Positions 32,564 to 40,932 of a DNA stretch of 64,000 bases are shown here, in pieces. Numbering within the stretch: the stretch's first letter is position 1; the number at the start of each line of letters is the position of its first letter. The notes under the pieces are model-generated. The model worked only from the letters and a program-made list of their open reading frames with translations. It searched no databases and was not told the DNA's origin. The stretch comes from an uncultured Roseobacter sp. (GTDB lineage Bacteria; Pseudomonadota; Alphaproteobacteria; Rhodobacterales; Rhodobacteraceae), in assembly GCF_947496515.1 (NCBI RefSeq), contig NZ_CANMDB010000014.1:1-64000 (forward strand), written 5' to 3'. A program made the position numbers and the translations under genes.

Positions 32564-33565
32564 TCAGGTTTCAGGTGGATCGTCGGGGCGGGGAGCCGCG
32601 GCGCGTGCAAGACGGTCGTTGATGGCCCGACCGAGGCCTGCCATCGGCACCGGTGCCACGGCGATAGGCTGCCCGCTGGCGTCAAGGCGGTGTAGAAGCG
32701 CAAAGAGGTTTGCCGCGGCCTCCTGCAGGTCACCGCGGTCGGAGAGATTGGCATCGCAGGCCATGGGCCCGAAGCCCAGCATCAGCTCGCCCGGGCGGGC
32801 CGCATCCGCATTCATGCGCAGTGGTGCGCGGGGTGCATAGTGCGACGCGAGCTGGCCCGGTGCCGTGACCGAGTGGGCATCGGGCGGGCCGGGCCGGAGC
32901 AAGGGCGCGCCCAGAGCAGCCTCGAGCGCTTCGACCGGCAGGCCACCGGGGCGCAGCAAGGCAGGCGTTCCGGTGAGCCCGACGATGGTGCTCTCCACAC
33001 CTACCGGGCAGGCGCCATCATCCAGCACAGCGGCGATCCTGCCGCCCAGACCCTCCAGCACATGGTCCGCGCTGGTCGGGCTGATCCGCCCGGAGGGGTT
33101 GGCCGAAGGGGCCGCGACTGGCCCGCCAAAAGCCCGCAGCAGCGCGCGGGCCGTGGGTTGGGCGGGGACGCGTAGCGCCACGCTAGGCAGGCCCGCCGTG
33201 ACCAATTCGGACAGCCCGTGATCCGCGCGCAGCGGCAGTACCAGCGTCAGGGGGCCGGGCCAGAAGGCCGCCGCCAGACGGGCGGCGTCGGCGGTCCATT
33301 CGGCATAGGTGAAAGCGGCCTGCGCCTCCGGCAGATGCACGATCAGCGGGTTGAAGCTGGGACGTCCCTTGGCGGCGTAGATCGCTGCCACTGCCGCGCC
33401 ATTTCGGGCGTCGGCGCCGAGGCCGTACACCGTTTCCGTCGGCCAGGCCACGAGCGCTCCCTGCTCCAACAGGGTTGCGGCCCGGGCGATGCCCCCTGCA
33501 TCCGGGCTCAGCCGCTCTGGTCGGGCGAGGGTCGTGTCAATGCGGGTGCGCGAGGGATCGGTCAT
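32564..33565 (-). CDS. L-threonylcarbamoyladenylate synthase, Sua5/TsaC type
   Basis: A 333-residue enzyme that makes threonylcarbamoyl-AMP for t6A37 of tRNA. The YrdC domain (residues about 20-210) shows GALVAWPTETVYGLGADA, KGRPSFNPLIVHL, PGPLTLVLPL, VALRVPAQPTARALL and AAPSANPSGRISPT. The C-terminal Sua5 domain begins after PGQLASHYAPRAPLR, so this is the long Sua5 form rather than the short TsaC. ATG 33565 is preferred over GTG 33568. It is divergent from the acyl-CoA dehydrogenase gene. Confidence 0.94.
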   Translation of the reverse strand: MTDPSRTRIDTTLARPERLSPDAGGIARAATLLEQGALVAWPTETVYGLGADARNGAAVAAIYAAKGRPSFNPLIVHLPEAQAAFTYAEWTADAARLAAAFWPGPLTLVLPLRADHGLSELVTAGLPSVALRVPAQPTARALLRAFGGPVAAPSANPSGRISPTSADHVLEGLGGRIAAVLDDGACPVGVESTIVGLTGTPALLRPGGLPVEALEAALGAPLLRPGPPDAHSVTAPGQLASHYAPRAPLRMNADAARPGELMLGFGPMACDANLSDRGDLQEAAANLFALLHRLDASGQPIAVAPVPMAGLGRAINDRLARAAAPRPDDPPET

Positions 33566-33610
33566 CACGGCTCCGTGACGCCGCGTTTCGGTTGCCGGGT
33601 CGGGCGATGC

Positions 33611-33634
33611 GGCTCATGTTCAACGGCATGAGCC
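33611..33634. promoter_or_regulatory. Candidate operator: inverted repeat upstream of the acyl-CoA dehydrogenase
   Basis: GGCTCATG and CATGAGCC form perfect 8-bp arms around an 8-base spacer. The centre lies about 65 bases before the dehydrogenase start, in the divergent gap with tsaC. Arm length and spacing suit a TetR- or GntR-like dimer; a transcript hairpin is the alternative. Confidence 0.45.
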
Positions 33635-33686
33635 TTACCGCGCCCGGCGGGCCTTGCCAAGCCGCGCCTTGAGATGGAGACCCCAG

Positions 33687-35393
33687 ATGCCCTACCGCGC
33701 GCCCGCAGATGAGTTTACCTTTTTGCTCGATCATGTGGTGGATTTCGCCCGGGTTCAGGCAACGGATCTGTTCGCGGAGGCGAGCGCGGATCTGACCCAG
33801 GCGATCCTGACGGAGGCAGGCAAGATCTGCACCGATGTTCTGGCACCGCTGCAACGGGCGGGGGATCTGCATCCCGCGCGGCTGGAGAACGGCGTTGTGC
33901 GGACCTCGCCGGGTTATGCCGAAGGGTGGCAGGCGATCGCGGAAGGCGGCTGGGTCGGTATGTCGGCTGACACTGCTTACGGCGGCATGGGGCTGCCGAT
34001 GACGCTGACCTCCGCTGTCAACGAGATGATGGCGGGCGCGTGCCTGTCGCTGCAGCTTGCACCGCTGATGAGCCAGGGGCAGATCGAGGCGCTGGAACAC
34101 CACGCGAGCGATGCGATCAAGGAACTGTACCTGCCCAAGCTCATCGCGGGGGAGTGGACGGGCACCATGAACCTGACCGAGCCGCAGGCGGGATCGGACG
34201 TGGGCGCGCTGACCACGAAGGCAGAAGACAACGGCGACGGGACCTACGCGGTAACGGGGCAAAAGATCTACATCAGCTGGGGCGATCACGATCTTGCAGA
34301 GAACGTCTGCCATCTGGTGCTGGCGCGGCTGCCGGGCGCCCCAGCGGGCACCAAGGGGATCAGCCTCTTTCTGGTACCGAAATACATCCCAGATGAGGAG
34401 GGGCGCGTCGGCATGGCCAACGGCCTCAAGGTCGTCAGCCTGGAACATAAGCTGGGTCTGCACGGCTCACCCACTGCCGTGATGCAGTACGACGGTGCCA
34501 CCGGCTGGCTGGTGGGGCCGGAGCAGGGCGGCATGGCGGCCATGTTCACGATGATGAACAACGCACGTCTCGGCGTTGGCGGGCAGGGCATCGGCGTGGC
34601 CGAGGCCGCCTATCAGCACGCGCTCGATTATGCGACGGACCGCAAGCAGGGCCGCACCGAGGGCGAGACCGGGGCGATCATCGACCATGCGGATGTGCGG
34701 CGGATGCTGATGACCATGCGCGCCGAGACCACGGCCGCGCGGGGTATCGCGCTGGCCTGTGCCGTGGCGATAGACATGGGTCAGGCCACAGGTGCGGCGG
34801 AGTGGAAGGCACGGGCGGCACTCCTGACGCCGATTGCCAAAGCCTTTGGCACGGACATCGGCAATGAGGTTGCGGGCATGGGCATTCAGGTTCACGGCGG
34901 CATGGGGTTTGTCGAGGAGACCGGGGCGGCGCAATTCGCCCGTGACGTGCGGGTGACAACGATCTACGAAGGCACCAACGGCATTCAGGCGATGGATCTG
35001 GTGGCCCGCAAGATGATGGACGGGGGCGAAGCGGCGCACCGGCTCTTTGACGAGGTCGAGGCGAGCGCCGAGGCCGCGCGCGAAGTCTTCCCGCGCCTCG
35101 CGGAAGCGGTCTGGCAGGCCAGCGAGAGCCTGCGCGAGACCACCGACTGGATGATCGCGCAGAACCACCGGGTGCGTTTCGCGGGTGCAGTGCCCTACCT
35201 GCGCGCCTTCGCCCGGGTGCTGGGCGGGCACATCCATCTCGCCTCGGCCCTGCATGACCGGGGCGGCGCGCGGGAAAAGCTGGCGCGGTTCTACATCGGT
35301 CGGCTGCTGCCGGAACATGCGAGCCTGCTGGCACAGGCGCAGGCGGGCGATACCGATCTCTACTCACTGACCCCGCAGGAGTTCGCGGCCTGA
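33687..35393 (+). CDS. Long acyl-CoA dehydrogenase, DmdC-like
   Basis: A 568-residue FAD enzyme, longer than the usual 380-residue acyl-CoA dehydrogenases, with the extra C-terminal domain (PF12806 type) seen in the DmdC group. Landmarks are MNLTEPQAGSDVGALTTKAE, MFTMMNNARLGVGGQGIGVAE, MGIQVHGGMGFVEETG and VTTIYEGTNGIQAMDL, which carries the catalytic glutamate. It desaturates acyl-CoA and passes electrons to ETF. Roseobacters use paralogues of this type as 3-methylmercaptopropionyl-CoA dehydrogenase in DMSP breakdown, but this copy could serve fatty acids. The start follows GAGATGGAGA. It is coupled to the metallo-hydrolase by a TGATG overlap. Confidence 0.9.
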   Translation: MPYRAPADEFTFLLDHVVDFARVQATDLFAEASADLTQAILTEAGKICTDVLAPLQRAGDLHPARLENGVVRTSPGYAEGWQAIAEGGWVGMSADTAYGGMGLPMTLTSAVNEMMAGACLSLQLAPLMSQGQIEALEHHASDAIKELYLPKLIAGEWTGTMNLTEPQAGSDVGALTTKAEDNGDGTYAVTGQKIYISWGDHDLAENVCHLVLARLPGAPAGTKGISLFLVPKYIPDEEGRVGMANGLKVVSLEHKLGLHGSPTAVMQYDGATGWLVGPEQGGMAAMFTMMNNARLGVGGQGIGVAEAAYQHALDYATDRKQGRTEGETGAIIDHADVRRMLMTMRAETTAARGIALACAVAIDMGQATGAAEWKARAALLTPIAKAFGTDIGNEVAGMGIQVHGGMGFVEETGAAQFARDVRVTTIYEGTNGIQAMDLVARKMMDGGEAAHRLFDEVEASAEAAREVFPRLAEAVWQASESLRETTDWMIAQNHRVRFAGAVPYLRAFARVLGGHIHLASALHDRGGAREKLARFYIGRLLPEHASLLAQAQAGDTDLYSLTPQEFAA

Positions 35394-36439
35394 TGAAAGA
35401 TCATCCGGGCGACGGTATCCGCACCCCGTGGGAAGAGCCGCCCAAAGAAGGCGAGGCCATCGAAGTGGCACCCGGTGTGTTGTGGATGCGGCTGCCGCTG
35501 CCCATGAAGCTGGATCACGTGAACGTCTACGCGCTGGACGATGGCGATGGCTGGACGGTGGTGGACACAGGCATGGCGTCCAAGCGGGGCAAGGCGATCT
35601 GGCGGGCGCTGCTGGAGGGGCCTCTGGCGGGGCGGGCGCTGCGGCGGGTGGTGGTGACGCACCATCATCCTGATCACATCGGGATGGCCGGGTGGCTGAT
35701 GGCGGAAACGGGCGCCGAGTTGGTGATGACCCGGACCGCGTGGCTGATGGCGCGGATGCTGACGCTGGACGAGCAGGCATTGCCACCGGCAGAAACGCTG
35801 ACATTCTATCGCCGGGCGGGCATGGCCACGGACATCTACGACGCCCGCGCGACGGAACGGCCTTTCAACTTTGCCGATGTCGTATCGCCCCTGCCGCTGG
35901 GGTACACGCGGATCCAGCAGGATGACCGGATCGAGATGGGCGGACGCAGCTGGGACGTGCACATCGGCAACGGGCACGCGCCCGAACACGCCACCTTCTG
36001 GAGCCGGGATGACGCATCGGTGCTGGCGGGCGATCAGATCCTGTCCTCGATCAGCCCGAACATCGGCGTCTACCCGACGGAGCCTATGGCCGACCCCATC
36101 GCCGACTGGCTGGAGGCGTGCGAGCGTCTGGCAGAGCTGGCGCGGCCCGACCATCTGGTGCTGGGGGGGCACAAGCTGCCCTTCACAGGACTGCCGCTGC
36201 GGATGCAGCAGTTGATCGGGAACCACCACGGCGCGCTGGCGCGGCTGCTGGAGTATCTTGAGACGCCGAAGGCGGCGGGGGAGTGTTTCGCGCCGTTGTT
36301 CAAACGCAGCATCGGGGCGGGCGAATACGGGTTGGCGCTGGTCGAGGCTGTGGCGCATCTCAGCCACCTGCATCAGACCGGGCTTGCCACACGCAGCCTG
36401 CGCGACGATGATGCCTGGGTGTACCAGCGCAAGGATTGA
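35393..36439 (+). CDS. MBL-fold metallo-hydrolase
   Basis: A 348-residue metallo-beta-lactamase-fold protein. The zinc motif THHHPDH (VVVTHHHPDHIGMAG, near residue 90) is complete, with GHAPEHATFW and VLAGDQILSSISPNIG giving the later ligands, and LGGHKLPF the last histidine. A C-terminal helical domain (about 270-348) resembles that of glyoxalase II/LACTB2-like hydrolases, so a thioester or thiol-ester substrate produced by the neighbouring acyl-CoA dehydrogenase is plausible but unproven. It overlaps both neighbours closely, so it forms an operon with them. Confidence 0.88.
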   Translation: MKDHPGDGIRTPWEEPPKEGEAIEVAPGVLWMRLPLPMKLDHVNVYALDDGDGWTVVDTGMASKRGKAIWRALLEGPLAGRALRRVVVTHHHPDHIGMAGWLMAETGAELVMTRTAWLMARMLTLDEQALPPAETLTFYRRAGMATDIYDARATERPFNFADVVSPLPLGYTRIQQDDRIEMGGRSWDVHIGNGHAPEHATFWSRDDASVLAGDQILSSISPNIGVYPTEPMADPIADWLEACERLAELARPDHLVLGGHKLPFTGLPLRMQQLIGNHHGALARLLEYLETPKAAGECFAPLFKRSIGAGEYGLALVEAVAHLSHLHQTGLATRSLRDDDAWVYQRKD

Positions 36440-36444
36440 TCCGC

Positions 36445-36906
36445 TTGGAAGACCAGATAAAGACAAGCGCCGAGGCGGCAGAGGCCGATGCTCTGCCGCG
36501 CTGCCACGAGGTGCACTGCGACGACGCGACGCCGACGCCTGCCAAGATCGACGTGCCGAAAAAGGTGGCGGCGAAACCGGCGGCACAGAAATCACCCGCG
36601 CAATGGGCGTATGAGAGGCTCATCCTTTACATCAAGAAGTTCGAAGAACAGCTTGATAACACGCAGGAAGTCGCGATTGGATTCACGGGTGGCGACGCGG
36701 GTGTCCTGCGAATCGAGGGGATGGGGTATTTCGACCCCGATATGGTGACCTTCTACGGCTCTGACGGGGCTGGCGGGCGAACCCAGCTCATCCAGCACGT
36801 CAGCCAGCTCAACGTGATGCTGCGCGCCCTGCCCAAGCCCGCCGAGAAGCCGCAAGCGCGCCGGATCGGGTTTCGTCTGGCACAGGACATCGCAGACGAG
36901 GCGTGA
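36445..36906 (+). CDS. DUF6173 family protein
   Basis: A 153-residue protein whose C-terminal part (KSPAQWAYERLILYIKKFEEQLD, EVAIGFTGGDAGVLRIEGMGYFDPD, THVSQLNVMLRALPK-like) matches DUF6173, a Rhodobacteraceae family of unknown function. The N-terminal 45 residues are charged and low in complexity. There is no ATG in the proper region: the first internal Met is well inside the domain. I chose TTG 36445, about ten bases after an AAGGA; TTG 36436, overlapping the previous stop, is the alternative. Last gene of the acyl-CoA dehydrogenase operon. Confidence 0.78.
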   Translation: MEDQIKTSAEAAEADALPRCHEVHCDDATPTPAKIDVPKKVAAKPAAQKSPAQWAYERLILYIKKFEEQLDNTQEVAIGFTGGDAGVLRIEGMGYFDPDMVTFYGSDGAGGRTQLIQHVSQLNVMLRALPKPAEKPQARRIGFRLAQDIADEA

Positions 36907-37012
36907 GCCGCATCAACCCTGCGGCATTTTAGCAATGGGACCGGCGGTGGCAGGTGACAGGCCGGTTCGAATCCAGTAGGGCTGTGCCATCACGGCAAGA
37001 AGGACTGCGGCA

Positions 37013-37147
37013 ATGGCAGATCACAAGCACGGCGAGATGAACGTCGAGACCCAGGAAAAGACCTTTGATGGTTTCATGCAATGGACAACGCGCACGGTCA
37101 TCGTGATCATCGCGATCATTGTGCTGATGGCGATCTTCATCACCTGA
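37013..37147 (+). CDS. aa3-type cytochrome c oxidase subunit IV (small)
   Basis: A 44-residue protein that automatic callers may skip. It starts MADHKHGEMN, continues ETQEKTFDGFMQWTTRT and ends in one transmembrane helix (VIVIIAIIVLMAIFIT). This is the pattern of the bacterial aa3 oxidase subunit IV family (COX4_pro_2), which packs on the outside of the oxidase. An AGAAGGA ribosome site lies about 13 bases upstream. No other oxidase gene is nearby, which is usual for this subunit in the group. Confidence 0.88.
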   Translation: MADHKHGEMNVETQEKTFDGFMQWTTRTVIVIIAIIVLMAIFIT

Positions 37148-37182
37148 CGAACCCCCAAGCCCGGCCGTCGGAGGCACCATAG

Positions 37183-37779
37183 ATGAAAGCCCTTGTGACG
37201 CTGGGCCTGCTGATCCTGCTCGCAGGTTGTGCGACAACGTCGCCCAATGAGGTCACGGTTGAGGAAGCTGCGGCGCGCGCCTACGTCCCCGCTGGTCCGC
37301 CGAAACTGACACTGTTCACGGTGATCAATAACACCACCGGCCAGGGTGGGCATACGGCGCTGATGGTGTCGGGGAGCCAGCAGGTCATCTTTGATCCCGC
37401 GGGGTCTTTCCAGCATCCGCTGGTCGCTGAGCGGGGCGACGTGCTCTACGGGATGAGCCCGGCCTGGGTCCAGGCTTACAAGAGCGCGCATGCCCGCAGC
37501 ACCTATCACGTGGTCAGTCAGGAGATAGCGGTAACGCATGCGCAAGCGGCGCGCGCGTTGCAACTGGTGCAGCAGAACGGGGCCGTGGGCAGTGCGTTCT
37601 GTGCCCATTCGACCGCATCGATTCTGCGGCAGGTGCCGGGGTTTGAGGGGATTGAGACGACCTTTTACCCGGTGCGCCTGATGCGGCAGCTGGAGCAAAG
37701 ACCGGATGTGGTCACGGATCGCTACTATGAAAACGACGCGGGCGATGTGCGCGATGGGATCCGCGCCGCGCAGGAATAG
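37183..37779 (+). CDS. Lipoprotein with a possible permuted papain-like (NlpC/LRAT-type) fold
   Basis: A 198-residue protein with a lipoprotein signal peptide and lipobox LLAGC (Cys16). Two conserved-looking blocks stand out: GGHTALMVSGSQQVIFDPAGSF with His57, and SAFCAHSTASIL with Cys140. The order His then Cys is the one found in circularly permuted papain-like families (LRAT, YiiX-like), so a membrane-anchored amidase or acyltransferase is possible. This is inference from two motifs. It follows the cox subunit IV gene by 35 bases and is convergent with azlD. Confidence 0.7.
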   Translation: MKALVTLGLLILLAGCATTSPNEVTVEEAAARAYVPAGPPKLTLFTVINNTTGQGGHTALMVSGSQQVIFDPAGSFQHPLVAERGDVLYGMSPAWVQAYKSAHARSTYHVVSQEIAVTHAQAARALQLVQQNGAVGSAFCAHSTASILRQVPGFEGIETTFYPVRLMRQLEQRPDVVTDRYYENDAGDVRDGIRAAQE

Positions 37780-37845
37780 GTACCGCGGGCGGGGCGTTCA
37801 AACGCCGGGTAAACTTGCGTGGTGATCTGAGGTGTGTAAAACGCG

Positions 37846-38175
37846 TCAGACCGCCGTCAGCCACAGCAGGACAAAGAGCGTCGTGGCGCCCGACAGGATC
37901 GCGGTGAGCACGTTTTTCCACATCAGCCCCACCACCAGCGTTACCGCTGCCGCGGCCATACGCGCGAGATCAGGCTCTCCACCCGTTGCGGCAGGCCAGA
38001 CCACCAGAGGGGCGACCATGGCGGGGAGGATCGCGACAGCGGTATAGCGCAGATGCCGCAGCAACCAGGCGGGCATGGGTCGGTCGCCCACGATCCCGAG
38101 AAACGCAAAGCGCAGTGCAAAACTGCCCAGGCCGAGGCCGATCATGACGGTCCAGAGGGTGACAGGGTCGATCAT
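37846..38175 (-). CDS. AzlD-family subunit of a branched-chain amino acid exporter
   Basis: A 109-residue protein with about four hydrophobic helices, starting at TLWTVMIGLGLGSFALRFAFLG and including the AzlD motif RHLRYTAVAILPAMVAPLVVW. AzlD is the small partner of AzlC; in E. coli the pair YgaZ/YgaH exports valine. I chose ATG 38175, which overlaps the azlC stop by four bases; a longer in-frame upstream extension is read-through of azlC antisense to nothing useful. Confidence 0.9.
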   Translation of the reverse strand: MIDPVTLWTVMIGLGLGSFALRFAFLGIVGDRPMPAWLLRHLRYTAVAILPAMVAPLVVWPAATGGEPDLARMAAAAVTLVVGLMWKNVLTAILSGATTLFVLLWLTAV

Positions 38176-38903
38176 CGCGGGACCTTTCGTGCCTCGAACC
38201 ACTGCTCCGCCCGGGCACCGGTGATCATGCCCAGTGTGCCCGCGATGATGAGCCCCAGCGAATAAGGCACGCCAGCGGCCAGCAGGCTGACCACGATGCC
38301 CACCAAGGCGGCGATCACATGCGGCGCGCTGCGCAGCATCGGCGCGACCATGGCCAGAAAGGTGATCGGCAGCGCGAAATCCAGCGCCCAGCTGTCGGGG
38401 ATCTGCGTGCCGACGACGGCCCCAAAGCCTGTGCAAATGTACCATAGCGGCACGATGAAGGTCAGCACCCCGATAAAATAGGCCATGCGCTGCGGGATCG
38501 TCATCCCGGGCTCTTTTTCGAACTGCATGACAGAGCAGGCATAGGACTGATCGACGATGAAATAGGCGGCGATTGCCCGCTGCCAGAGCGGGGCCGCGCC
38601 GATCCACGGGGTAAGTGCTGCGGAATACATCGCCACCCGCAGGTTGACGGCGAGCGCCGAGGCCAGCACCACGAGTGTCGGCGCATTCTCCTGCATGAGC
38701 TGCAGGGCGGTGAACTGCGCCGCACCCGCAAAGACCATTGCCGAGAAGAGCAGCGTCTCCAGCACGTTGAGCCCGGCTTCGGTCGCCAGCACGCCGAAGA
38801 GCGTGGCAAAGGGCATCACCACCAGCAGAAAGGGCGCACCATCGGCCAGACCTTTCCAATAGGCGGACGCCCGGGTGCGTGTTTTCGGTGTGGTGGAGGG
38901 CAT
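38172..38903 (-). CDS. AzlC-family branched-chain amino acid exporter
   Basis: A 243-residue membrane protein with seven or so helices. AzlC landmarks are WKGLADGAPFLLVVMPFATLFGV, MVFAGAAQFTALQLM and LRVAMYSAALTPWIG. Works with AzlD to export hydrophobic amino acids such as valine. A divergent gap of 48 bases separates it from fdhD, so their promoters must overlap. No Lrp-type regulator is adjacent. Confidence 0.93.
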   Translation of the reverse strand: MPSTTPKTRTRASAYWKGLADGAPFLLVVMPFATLFGVLATEAGLNVLETLLFSAMVFAGAAQFTALQLMQENAPTLVVLASALAVNLRVAMYSAALTPWIGAAPLWQRAIAAYFIVDQSYACSVMQFEKEPGMTIPQRMAYFIGVLTFIVPLWYICTGFGAVVGTQIPDSWALDFALPITFLAMVAPMLRSAPHVIAALVGIVVSLLAAGVPYSLGLIIAGTLGMITGARAEQWFEARKVPR

Positions 38904-38951
38904 GAGATGCTTCTACTATGACGCCCAATCGGTAGACGACCGCGGGGGAGG

Positions 38952-39839
38952 ATGCAATTGGCCAGACTGCAGGAGATCGACGACTATCTGATCGCACCCG
39001 ACCCGGGGGCCGCCCGGTTGACGCGTCCGGTTACGGGAACAAATCACACGGGCGCCGAGGTCTCGACCAGGGTCGTGGAGGAGCGGCCCTTGACGATCTT
39101 TCTCAACGGCCAGGAGATCGTGACGGCCATGACCATCGGCGACTATCCCGATTATCTTGCGCTCGGGTTTCTGCGCAATCAGGGGATGTTGCGCGCGGAT
39201 GACGATATCCTCAAGGTCGACTATGACGAAGAGCTCGAAACCGTGGTGGTGCGCACCGCGCGCGAGACGGATTTCGAGCAGAAGATGCGCAAGAAGACCC
39301 GCACCAGCGGCTGTGCCGTCGGCACGGTCTTTGGCGACATGATGGCGGGGCTGGAGGACGTCGTGCTGCCGGATACACCGCTGCGGACTTCCTGGCTTTA
39401 TGGCCTGAGCGCGCGGATCAACCGGACCCCATCGCTCTACCTGGAGGCCGGTGCGATCCATGGCACGGTTCTGTGTGTAAAGGACCGGCCGTTGGTCTAC
39501 ATGGAGGATGTGGGGCGGCATAATGCTGTGGATAAGATCGCGGGATGGATGCTTTCCGACAATATCGCGCCAGCGGACAAGATCCTCTACACAACCGGCA
39601 GGCTGACGTCCGAGATGGTGATCAAGACGGCACTGATGGGGATTCCGGCGCTCGCGTCCCGCTCCGGCTTCACGGCCTGGGGGGTGGAGATTGCGCGCGA
39701 GGTCGGGCTTACCCTGATCGGTCGGTTGAAAGGGCAGCGTTTCGTCTGCCTGTCCGGGGAGGACCGGCTGATCCGGGACGCTGACCCTGCGCGCATCGCG
39801 GAGGAGCCGCGGCGCGCCGGGCGGAAGGGCGCGGAGTGA
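38952..39839 (+). CDS. fdhD: Formate dehydrogenase accessory sulfurtransferase FdhD
   Basis: A 295-residue protein that carries sulfur from IscS to the molybdenum cofactor of formate dehydrogenases. Family landmarks are ERPLTIFLNGQEI, ALGFLRNQGML, EDVGRHNAVDKI and TTGRLTSEMVIK. The sulfur-carrying cysteine is Cys121 in SGCAVGT, at the same number as in E. coli; the second Cys of the E. coli CxxC is Gly here, as in many homologues. A GGGGGAGG ribosome site precedes the ATG. First gene of the Mo-cofactor operon; overlaps mobA by four bases. Confidence 0.95.
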   Translation: MQLARLQEIDDYLIAPDPGAARLTRPVTGTNHTGAEVSTRVVEERPLTIFLNGQEIVTAMTIGDYPDYLALGFLRNQGMLRADDDILKVDYDEELETVVVRTARETDFEQKMRKKTRTSGCAVGTVFGDMMAGLEDVVLPDTPLRTSWLYGLSARINRTPSLYLEAGAIHGTVLCVKDRPLVYMEDVGRHNAVDKIAGWMLSDNIAPADKILYTTGRLTSEMVIKTALMGIPALASRSGFTAWGVEIAREVGLTLIGRLKGQRFVCLSGEDRLIRDADPARIAEEPRRAGRKGAE

Positions 39840-40444
39840 AACAGCCTCTCGGTGTGATCCTCGCGGGGGGGCAAGCCACGCGCATGGGCGGTGGCGACAA
39901 GGGGCTGCTACGGCTGGGTGGACAGACGCTACTGGCGCGTGTCGTGGCGCGGTTGGAGCCGCAGGTCGCCGGGGTGGCACTGAACGCAAATGGTGATCCC
40001 GCGCGGTTCGCCGCAACCGGACTGCCCGTTCTGGCCGATCGTGTTGCAGGGTTCCCGGGGCCTCTGGCGGGCGTGCTGGCCGGGCTCGACTGGGCCGCGG
40101 AGCAGGGGGCCGATACCATCGTGACCGCCGCGGCTGATACGCCGTTTTTCCCACAGGATCTGGTACCGCAGCTGTTGCTGGCGAGTGAAGGGATGGCCGC
40201 GCCTCTCGCGCTCGCCGCGACGCCGGACCCGGCGCGAGGCACGGCACGGCACCCGACATTCGGGCTGTGGCCGGTCGCATTGCGGGAGGATCTGCGCACC
40301 GCACTGGCAGGCGGCTTGCGCAAGGTGGTGCTCTGGACCGATGCCCATAACGCGCGAACGGCGACGTTCCCGGTCGTCGGGTTTGATCCGTTTTTCAACG
40401 TCAATACGCCCGGGGATCTCACCCGGGCGGAGGCCCTGTTGTGA
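39836..40444 (+). CDS. mobA: Molybdenum cofactor guanylyltransferase MobA
   Basis: A 202-residue nucleotidyltransferase that adds GMP from GTP to molybdopterin to form MGD. The GTP-binding N-terminus is complete (GVILAGGQATRMGGGDKGLL), followed by DRVAGFPGPLAGVLAGL and TAAADTPFFPQDL with the metal-binding Asp, and FFNVNTPGDL at the end. It starts with GTG overlapping the fdhD stop (GTGA) and ends in the same way into mobB. Confidence 0.96.
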   Translation: MKQPLGVILAGGQATRMGGGDKGLLRLGGQTLLARVVARLEPQVAGVALNANGDPARFAATGLPVLADRVAGFPGPLAGVLAGLDWAAEQGADTIVTAAADTPFFPQDLVPQLLLASEGMAAPLALAATPDPARGTARHPTFGLWPVALREDLRTALAGGLRKVVLWTDAHNARTATFPVVGFDPFFNVNTPGDLTRAEALL

Positions 40445-40932
40445 GGCTTTATGGTGTGGTGGGATGGAAGAACGCAGGCAAGACCGGTCTGATGGAGCGG
40501 TTGGTGGCGGAGATCTGCGGGCGCGGCATTTCCGTCTCGACCGTCAAACACGCGCATCATGTCTTTGACGTGGATCAGCCGGGCAAGGACAGCTATCGCC
40601 ACCGCGAGGCGGGTGCGCGCGAGGTGTTGCTGGCCTCGCGCAAGCGCGTCGCCCTCATGCACGAACTGCGGGGTGTGGCGGAGCCGACGCTGGAGGCGCT
40701 GCTCTCACGGTTGTCGCCGGTCGATCTGGTGCTGATCGAAGGCTACAAGCGCGATGCCCACCCCAAGATCGAAGCGCACCGGGCCGAGACCGGCAACCCG
40801 CTGATAGCACCCGAGGATGCGACCGTGCGGGCGGTGGCCAGCGATGTTGCTCTGGAGTTGGACCGGCCCGTGTTCGATCTGAACGACACCAGAGCCATTG
40901 CGGATTTCATCCTGTCCGAGGTCGGATTGTGA
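40441..40932 (+). CDS. mobB: Molybdopterin-guanine dinucleotide biosynthesis adaptor MobB
   Basis: A 163-residue P-loop GTPase that enhances MobA. The P-loop GWKNAGKTGL is near residue 10, KHAHHVFDVDQPGKDSYRHREAGA follows, and DLVLIEGYKRDAHPKIEAHR carries the later conserved block. The GTG start overlaps the mobA stop by four bases, and its stop overlaps the next GTG in the same manner. Confidence 0.95.
   Translation: MRLYGVVGWKNAGKTGLMERLVAEICGRGISVSTVKHAHHVFDVDQPGKDSYRHREAGAREVLLASRKRVALMHELRGVAEPTLEALLSRLSPVDLVLIEGYKRDAHPKIEAHRAETGNPLIAPEDATVRAVASDVALELDRPVFDLNDTRAIADFILSEVGL

Noticed and set aside
33687-35393. Naming the acyl-CoA dehydrogenase dmdC
   Set aside because: Length and domains fit the DmdC group, but several paralogues exist per genome and no other dmd gene is adjacent, so no symbol was given.
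36966-37001. T-arm-like word GGTTCGAATCC suggesting a tRNA or tmRNA piece
   Set aside because: No matching acceptor, D or anticodon stems could be folded around it, and the T stem has a mismatch; probably chance.
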